This document shows positions 57,107 through 64,000 of a DNA stretch of 64,000 nt, one piece after another. The stretch is from Symbiotaphrina buchneri (lineage: Eukaryota > Ascomycota > Symbiotaphrinales > Symbiotaphrinaceae), in the NCBI GenBank assembly GCA_001599915.1, contig BCIG01000012.1, positions 186,001 through 250,000 on the forward strand, in the 5' to 3' direction. A model generated the notes under the pieces. The model searched no databases, was not told where the DNA came from, and saw only the letters and a list, made by a program, of their open reading frames with translations. Each line of letters starts with the position of its first letter. The stretch's first letter is position 1. A program made the translations under genes and the position numbers.

Positions 57107-58016
57107 GCTGAAGTTATCCTGATCAGAACTGGTAAATAATTAACTTTTTTATCTTTTTCTTTTTAACCTTATATATAAGATTAAATATAAAGTATTTCTT
57201 GTTATAATTAATATACTTTTTTATATTTAGGTTATTCTTTTGTTTGTATTTATAAGAGTTATGATATTTTACATAGTAAACATATTTAAAAATAAAAGAT
57301 TTACATTTTATTCCTTTATAACCTAATAATTGATAATAGAAACATTGTGTAAAATAATATTAAGGGTTATACTAGATAACAATATATCCTTGATTATACA
57401 TATTAAAAAGTTAATTACTGTAATGTTAATGGTTTTTATATCTGTAAAGTTTATAATAATTAAAACAAAAATGTTATCTAATCTAAAACAAATTAGGTAA
57501 AAGATATAAAAAACTTTATAACCTTTTAAAAGCTTATGATTTTCAAATTAAAACTCTGTTTTAACCCTTTTAAGGTTAAAATCAAGTTTTAACATAGTTT
57601 TCCAAGGGAATCTATGATAAATAATATTATATATTAAGGTAATCATATATGTATTTTTTTTAAAACAATCTTTTATCTATTTTTTATAATAAGCTTTAAG
57701 TTTATTTATAATATCTATAGTTGTTATATAAATCCAAAAGTCTATACTCTTTATTTAATATATAGTATAAATATATAAAGTTTTAATGTTTACATTTTTT
57801 AATATATTAAGCTTTTTATTAATTTTCTATACCTATTATAAAGAGTTATACTTGGTAAAGGCTTCAACCAGTATATAGTTGCTAACCTTAACAATTAATT
57901 CTTATAACTTCTTTTGTAAAAATATTAAAAAAGTAAAAAAAGATAAGATACTGTTAAAAGGAGTTTATTTAATTAAAAAAGGTTTATTCCTTGTAATTTG
58001 TACTTAACATTATAGA

Positions 58017-60348
58017 TTATATATTTTTATAGTTATAATTGCCCTAGTCACTGATTAGCACATGTGTATTCTTCATCCCTACCAGAGATCATACCTTCAC
58101 ATTCTCGAAGTTTGCCAATGCATCATTGAAATTCCAAGCACTCTGCTCGAGGCACATCCGCGCATAATCTAACGTCATCCCCGTCTGTTTGCACAATTCG
58201 ACCAGCATCATCTCCTGCTGCAGCACTTCAGGAGACTTTCCCTCCATCCAAATCCCTCAGGAATGGGCTGTTGAGTCTGCCCCGACGGCATTGGCTCTGG
58301 TCCGCCAGGTACCCAAGCTTCCGACCCACCGTATGCGCGCAGGGCCACGATATCGCTGATGACTCGAATTCCATCGAAGCCACCACCCGGTCCTAGAACG
58401 AAAGTACGGTCGAAACTGCGGAGGATAGGGTCACGACTCGTCATCTCTTGGAATTCACCATGCACCATAATGATCAACCCACCGACTCCGGTAAGCGATT
58501 GACCCGAAGGGTCCGGCAAGCCGGGAATAGAATGGCACTCAATTAGCCATTTCTGAGGTTCTCCAAGAAGGTCTGGATGTTTTGTTGCCGGCAAACTGGA
58601 CCAGCACTCGCGGATGCTGTTAGAGCCGGTATAACTCCGTGACATCCTGGCCGTGAGATGGTTAATCTTCTGTAGGTTCCTGCTCTTCTTGATGTAAGGT
58701 TCCCAATTCTGGGGTTTGATCTTGTCGTGGTGATGTCCCTTCTCTTCCGCACGTGGTGCTGAAGTATTCACAGAGAGGGAAAAGGTCGACTGAAGATCAT
58801 AATAGCTGGCTGCAAGGGTGTTTCGGTCCATGTCGTAGGCTGGAAAGAATCGTTTGATGAAGTTTTCGGCGATTTGCGCTTCGTCTCGGAAACTAGGTGG
58901 CTGTACAGGTATGGGAAGTTTTCCTTTCGCAGCATTCATACGCAGTGCCTCGGCAGCAGCGACCTCCTCTGCCGACCGAACTTCATCACTATTGAGAATG
59001 CGCAAGGTTGGGTACCACTTCATGAGTTCATCCTTGTAGTTCGGCGTCAGCGTCAGAATAGGGTTGTCGGCCATAACAAGGTGCTCGAGATGTCTGAACT
59101 TCCATCGCCAGCTTTCCAGGGCTTTCATATCTCGAATTTTGTTACCGGAAAGGTCGAGATTCTTGAGATCTGGAAACGTCTGCGCCAACGTTGTGACAGC
59201 GCCAACATCCTGGAGGTCGTTATTTGCAAGTGTGACGCTCACAATAGCGTCCCTCTTTTGTTGCGCCGACGTGAAAACCCCATCGCAAACCTTCATCAAG
59301 GCGGGAAAGAATTTGGATTGAGTCGTCAATTTGCTGAACATGCCCATGTCGATGAGTTCGCTGTCTTGACCCAAAGCTGAGAGGTTCAGAAGTTTCAGTG
59401 ACGGGTCGTAACGGCGCTGAAGGAACCCTTCCATCTTCTGCCTCGTGTCAAGAGCCTCCTGCGACGGCTGCGCGGTGGTCGAGTTCTGGGTTCCAGCGTA
59501 TGGTTCAATCGTGAGTTGAGCTCCGGCAAACTGGAAACTGTTCAGTCTTAAAATCTTCGGTGCATCCTCTGGTTTCACCGAAACGATCAGTGCGTCACCC
59601 TCCGGTCGTGACTATGTGACGTTAGCAAGGCATAACAACCTTGAACTGCAGGTCACCCAGAAGCGGTAACGGCAATATTCGGAAATCTCGGTCGTCGTTC
59701 TGGATATTTGGCACGAAACGAGAGCGGACCGGATATGGCGAAGCTGCGTTGACTTTGGTGACCAGCGGAGCATAGCCTGGAACATACCTTTCGTATTCTA
59801 ACCGCCTCAGCCGCTGGATTCTCCGTTCCGTTTGCCTTGCGCTCCAAGAAGGCGAGTAAGTCTTTAATCCCACCGCCGGGGTTTGAAGCGGCTTTGCTTT
59901 GTTTGTAACCGCGCACACTGATCTCCTGGAGCCCTCCCGGTCCGCCTTTCCCGGTCACCTCCCTGAGGATACCGTCCATCTTAAGACCCGCTTTGGCCCC
60001 CCTAATGTTGGCATCACCGGATGCTATGCCCTTGGCTATCGCTTTCTGCAACTGGTCTCCACTCAACAGCCCACGGGCCAGCCCCTTGGGCACAAGATCC
60101 TGCGCGCCAGTTGGGGTAGGATGGTTGCGACTTCCGCCTCTTCCTCTGCCTCGACCCCTTCCCGCACTGCTTGCTGCATCCATGACCAGATCGCCATCTT
60201 CATCGACCTTCACTGGGCCACCGCCTTTTCGTTTTTGAATCCCTCCACGGGCCGGGCCTTTGGGTGCATGGCGAGGAGCTTTCGTATTGCGTCCACCTCC
60301 GCGAGATGCCTTAGGGCCGCTGGGCGGCATAGTGGAGTGCTTCAGCAT
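58017..60348 (-). pseudogene. mex67: mRNA export factor Mex67 with damaged 3' end
   Basis: Exons 60348-59788 and 59611-58096 carry, in order, an RGG-type N terminus (RGRGRGRGGSRNHP), the RNA-binding fold (SVRGYKQSKAASNPGGGIKD to RLNSFQFAGAQLTIEPY), leucine-rich repeats (LKNLDLSGNKIRDMKALESW), the NTF2-like domain (AQIAENFIKRFFPAYDMDRN onward) and the UBA-like C-terminal domain. Mex67/NXF1 carries mRNA through nuclear pores. The frame stops at 58208 after PIPEGFG; one base is missing near 58250 because the next frame, from 58247, continues with EGKSPEVLQQEMMLVELCKQ and LEQSAWNFNDALANFENVK, the expected UBA-like domain. A good 51-bp intron (58094-58044) then leads to GN and immediately into the AT-rich block, where translation stops at 58017. 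ATG codons at 60348 and 60330 are both possible starts. Confidence 0.85.
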
Positions 60349-61169
60349 GTGCTAGACGTGCGGATCCGCAGAGACAGCAGTATGGATGAAGATGAAGTTG
60401 GAATAGAGAAAGCTAGAGCAGCACGCCCTGTGATAAGTGCGGTGGTTCTTAGAGTGACGGTTTGGGCACCGTTCGCTCAAAGGCGTTGAACTAGGTCGGA
60501 GGCATGAAGGAGAGAACAAGAAGCCGGCGTCGCTTCGGTTTCAGGCGCTCAATAAAGAGAACCAGTGGTAGAAGGAGGTGGCTGGCGACGACAATAGAAC
60601 AATGAAAGAAGATTCGGAGGAGAGTGAATGTAAGTGACGTGCAGCCTGCAAATAATAATGTACCTGCCTTGTCTAAGACTGAGCTCTGACCACTGAGCTG
60701 AAGAGAGGCTCTGGATGAGTCAGCCGTATCCTGCTTGCCCAGATCAAGCAGGCTGCACAACACCTTCGCAAGGTACGTACCGGTACTTGAGCCTCGTCCT
60801 ACACGTACGAGTACACAGATAGCGTGCCTGAGGCGCCTTACTGAATAGGTCTAGCGGCAGGCACCGGCCCTGGATCCTTTATTCGTACAAAGTGGCCTTT
60901 ACCGTTACCGTAGCCAGACATCCTGAGCTCGGCCCTCATGCTCACCATCACCCTCACTCTCACCCTCAACTAGCGGGAATGAATACTGTTGCCCATGTTG
61001 ACGGTTTCGCTACCACGATAGCCCTTTGCCCGGCGCCTGTTTGTTAGGCGCTTCCCTCCAGGTCTTTCGAATTCCCGGACCAGAAATTTAGCAAGGGCCA
61101 ATTGTGAAGCCAGCCCAGACCGAGCCTGAGGGAGCTCTCCTCCTGGTTCTGGCTCCCTAAGAGGACACG
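60349..61169. promoter_or_regulatory. divergent promoter region, mex67 / erv46
   Basis: This 820-bp region lies between divergent genes. A run of CACCATCACCCTCACTCTCA repeats lies near 60948-60970. No gene is recognised. Confidence 0.45.
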
Positions 61170-62662
61170 ATGCCGGCTAAGTCACGATTCACGCGGCTTG
61201 ATGCCTTTACGAAGACGGTGGAAGATGCGCGGATACGAACGACCTCCGGAGGCATTGTCACGATTACTTCGCTGCTAATAGTTCTGTACTTGGTGTGGGG
61301 AGAATGGGCTGATTATCGGAGGGTCGAGGTCCACCCGGAATTGATCGTGGACAAAGGTCGAGGTGCGCGATTGGAGGAAACCTGACGAACTTCGGTGTTG
61401 CTAATTGGTCGCCCCTCAGGAGAAAGAATGGAAATTCACTTGAACATTTCATTCCCGCGGATACCTTGCGAGCTTCTGACGCTGGACGTCATGGACGTTT
61501 CTGGAGAGCACCAGACTGGCGTAGTCCACGGAGTGAACAAGGTCAGACTCGCGCCAATATCCGAGGGCGGCGGCGTCATTGAAACAAACTCTCTGGACCT
61601 GTAAGCCGCCCCTGCCTTCAGCTCCTGGACTATCGTGAGACTCATCCGTTCTAGCCACTCCGATGCTGATGCTGCTGCCCATCTTGATCCGTCCTACTGT
61701 GGTCAATGCTACGGCGCACCCCCACCTCCAACAGCGAGCAAACCCGGGTGCTGTAACACTTGCGACGAGGTCCGAGAAGCCTATGCTTCTGTGTCGTGGG
61801 CCTTCGGGCGGGGCGAGAATGTGGAGCAATGCGAGAGGGAGCATTATGGGGAACGTCTCGACTCTCAGAGATCAGAAGGCTGTCGGATCGAGGGAGGTAT
61901 TCGAGTGAACAAGGTGGTGGGCAACTTCCACATTGCACCGGGCCGCAGTTTCAGCAATGGGAACATGCACGTGCATGACCTGAATAATTACTTCGACACC
62001 CCAATTCAAGGAGGCCACACTTTCAGCCACCAGATCCACCAGCTACGCTTTGGGCCTCAGCTGCCGGAAGAAGTAACGAAGAAACTAGGCGGGAAGAATA
62101 CACCCTGGACGAACCACCACTTGAACCCACTGGACGACACGGCGCAAGCAACCGACGACCCAGCCTACAACTACATGTACTTTGTGAAGGTGGTATCGAC
62201 GTCCTACCTACCGCTGGGCTGGGAGAAGAAATCCGGATCGAGCTTGCTCGGCTCGTCCTCGGGCTCTGACGAGCCATCCCTCGGTCTCTATGGACATGGC
62301 GAGGACGGCAGCCTGGAGACACATCAGTACTCCGTGACGAGCCACAAGCGGAGCCTGAACGGTGGGACGGACGCCCAAGAAGGTCACAAGGAGCGCATGC
62401 ATGCCCGCGGTGGCATCCCGGGCGTCTTCTTCTCTTACGTGAGTCCCCCCGCTTTGCCGAACCGGCATATGGCCAAGCTAACTGTCGATCCTAGGACATC
62501 TCTCCCATGAAGGTCATCAACCGCGAAGTACGGAGGAAGTCGTTTGCCGACTTCCTGACCGGTGTCTGCGCGGTAATAGGAGGCACACTGACTGTGGCGG
62601 CAGCCGTAGATAGGGCGTTTTACGAGGGCGCGATGAGGGTGAAAAAGTTGCATCAGCGATAG
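61170..62662 (+). CDS. erv46: Erv46-type COPII vesicle protein
   Basis: Exons 61170-61362, 61420-61600, 61655-62438 and 62495-62662 give 441 residues. The N terminus SRFTRLDAFTKTVEDARIRT precedes a transmembrane helix (about residues 26-47, GGIVTITSLLIVLYLVWGEW). The large lumenal domain contains the family's cysteine cluster (CGQCYG and GCCNTCDEVREAY) and VNKVVGNFHIAPGRSF. A second membrane helix, FLTGVCAVIGGTLTVAAAVD, precedes the short cytosolic tail KKLHQR. With Erv41 it cycles between ER and Golgi in COPII and COPI vesicles, retrieving escaped ER residents. The pair of Lys near the C terminus would suit COPI retrieval, though not in the strict terminal KKxx position. The frame is intact. 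Confidence 0.93.
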
Positions 62663-63032
62663 CGAAAATCTGCATTGTCATTTTACATGTATAGGCTTCC
62701 TTCTCTGGAGTGGTCATGCAGCATATTCACGTTCTCAAGTCCAACAAGGTCCGATGCTTTTGCTAGACGAGAAAGAAGCCGTTGTGACAGATTATATCAC
62801 TTCTTACAGAGACCATGCAAGTGACAGAGTGTCCCAGCGATGGTCCCTTTATATATTCGGTACAAGATAAGCTCTATACGCGTACAGATACACCAAACGT
62901 CGCCTATTGCCCTTCCTGCCAACGGGATAGCCCGTTGCACCATAGCCCACGCCTGACCCCAATGCGAAGAACCTCGGCCCAATTGCGGGCAACGTAAAAC
63001 CAAGAATTTGGCCGTGTGCGAACCACCAAAGA
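62663..63032. other. convergent gap, erv46 / unknown gene
   Basis: These are presumed 3' untranslated regions of convergent genes. No gene is recognised. Confidence 0.4.
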
Positions 63033-64000
63033 TCAGGAAAGGAGATTGCGGAGGGACGGACTAGCGCTGGCTCCGCTACCAGGTCGTCCATCTGAGCCGG
63101 GCCAATGGCCATTGACTCCTGGCCCCTGGATTTGATCCCGAGGTGTTGATGGTCTCTGATGAACCCCCCTTGGGCTCATATGGCCGCCATAGAGCGGTAC
63201 TTGGAGCGGTGGCATCGGATGAGGAGACTGACTTGCCTCCCCACGGGGCACTGTTGGACCGTTTGATAGGATGGGCGAGTGGTGCAAAATCGGTGGTGAC
63301 TGAGAGGCGCCATTGGGCACACGCGGTGCTAGGACATGAGGTCCATGATGGTGCGCTGGGGGAACGTGAGCATGTGCCAAGTGATGAACTGGTGCACCGT
63401 TGGCCTGATAGTGTTGGGCCGCACCGGGCGTCGGTGCGTACGGCATCCGTTGGACATAAGGAGGCTGCGCGGAGTAGGGGTCATGAGATGGACGCCTGAG
63501 AGCAGTAGCCGGCGGGGCGACACCGTTCACCGGATGGCTTCCAGAAGGCACTCCTCCCGGCATAGGTTGCTGTTGCCAGCTGGCGTAGGTAGCATGACTA
63601 TGTGGGGGATGCTGTGCCATGGACCATGACGGTAAAGGAGGCGGAACGTTGGCGGGAGGTTGCGGCTGAGGTTGGGTTGGCACGGCTTGCGGAACAGCCG
63701 CCGGAACGCGGGGAGTGGGTGGCTTTTGAAGCTTCTTCCAGTGGCATTTATGGCATTGCAATGCAGTACTAGATGGAACCTTCTCCGTTCGCTGCGCAGT
63801 CAAGGCAGCTGCCGCGACAGCGCTCGGGTTGTCTGAAGGATCGTTTGGCCTTTCCTGTCGGCTTTCAGCATAAGGCGCTGGAGAACTCGCATGAGTGCCG
63901 TTTGGCAAGCCTCCCGACTGTTGATTCGGTGTGGTTGACGGAGGTTGATGATTGGTGGTTCCATCCGTACCTGCCCCCTGATCGGGCGGCTCAAACTTCC
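63033..64000 (-). CDS. Pro/His-rich protein with CxxC motif, 5' end off window
   Basis: One open frame runs from the right edge to a TGA at 63033-63035, giving about 320 residues without the N terminus. A basic, possibly zinc-binding segment (STALQCHKCHWKKLQKP, with a single CxxC) follows an Ala-rich stretch; the rest is low complexity, rich in Pro, His, Gln and Ser (PQPQPPANVPPPLP, HAHVPPAHHHGPH) and ends GSGASASPSLRNLLS. The single CxxC could be half of a treble-clef or GATA-like finger with the other half upstream, or an unrelated metal site. The family is not recognised; nuclear location is only a guess from composition. Confidence 0.6.
   Translation of the reverse strand, partial: KFEPPDQGAGTDGTTNHQPPSTTPNQQSGGLPNGTHASSPAPYAESRQERPNDPSDNPSAVAAAALTAQRTEKVPSSTALQCHKCHWKKLQKPPTPRVPAAVPQAVPTQPQPQPPANVPPPLPSWSMAQHPPHSHATYASWQQQPMPGGVPSGSHPVNGVAPPATALRRPSHDPYSAQPPYVQRMPYAPTPGAAQHYQANGAPVHHLAHAHVPPAHHHGPHVLAPRVPNGASQSPPILHHSPILSNGPTVPRGEASQSPHPMPPLQVPLYGGHMSPRGVHQRPSTPRDQIQGPGVNGHWPGSDGRPGSGASASPSLRNLLS

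Larger units (their letters stand above)
40970..58040. other. 17-kb AT-rich RIP-type repeat block
   Basis: Composition drops abruptly to very AT-rich and stays there for about 17 kb, except for one GC-normal insert at 42421-42793. Recognisable transposon proteins can be read only through many stops, where CAA/CAG/TGG/CGA-type codons have become TAA/TAG/TGA, and paired repeats differ mainly by C/T and G/A. This is the expected result of RIP in an ascomycete. It contains a LINE and a Ty3/gypsy element described separately; 40970-42420, about 45300-46332 and 57107-58040 hold AT-rich sequence in which I recognise nothing specific. Short open frames here (for example 52387-52713) are by-products of composition. 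Confidence 0.85.

Noticed and set aside
40970-58040. Centromere
   Set aside because: AT-rich decayed retroelements also form fungal centromeres, but 17 kb is short, genes flank it closely, and nothing in the sequence can show centromere function.

Overview
The window is nuclear DNA of a filamentous ascomycete, most likely Eurotiales (Aspergillus/Penicillium type). Evidence: genes broken by many short introns (mostly 41-100 bp, GT..AG, CTAAC/CTGAC-like branch sites), a 460-residue translation elongation factor 1-alpha gene with seven exons, fungal families such as Sls1, DUF2985 and glutaminase GtaA, and a 17-kb AT-rich block that looks mutated by RIP (repeat-induced C-to-T change). Gene coordinates span first to last coding base; exons are listed in the evidence and were derived by hand from splice signals, reading phase and family conservation.

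Layout. 1-6.2 kb: gene-poor, with a 2.4-kb element bounded by inverted repeats and carrying arrays of a CGTCG-type motif, plus an orphan array. 6.2-13.2 kb: secreted glutaminase (-), DUF2985 membrane protein (+), a twin-Cx9C complex I subunit (-). 14.1-21.4 kb: an aromatic-catabolism-like trio: intradiol dioxygenase with an in-frame TGA, a Zn2Cys6 regulator with two frame breaks, and an apparently intact CaiB/BaiF CoA-transferase. 22.5-24.5 kb: tef1. 25-28.4 kb: accessory island of broken genes and diverged tandem repeats. 29-40.6 kb: housekeeping genes: Ure2-like GST, branchpoint-binding protein, Sls1, an NT-C2 protein, tRNA adenosine deaminase Tad1 and one unrecognised acidic protein. 40.6-58.04 kb: AT-rich block made of a decayed LINE and a 10.8-kb Ty3/gypsy element, both on the - strand, and one small GC-normal insertion with a clean target duplication. 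58.04-64 kb: Mex67, Erv46 and a partial unknown gene.

How it fits together. The core genes (tef1, BBP, Sls1, Tad1, Mex67, Erv46) form an ordinary fungal backbone. Two stretches are accessory: the dioxygenase/regulator/CoA-transferase cluster, two of whose three genes look broken, and the repeat block. The block clips genes on both sides: mex67 loses its last exon to it and has a frameshift just before, and the gene on the other side has no visible start codon. The long frames of most other genes are uninterrupted, so the broken ones are unlikely to reflect generally poor sequence, though local errors cannot be excluded. No tRNA, rRNA or CRISPR array was recognised.
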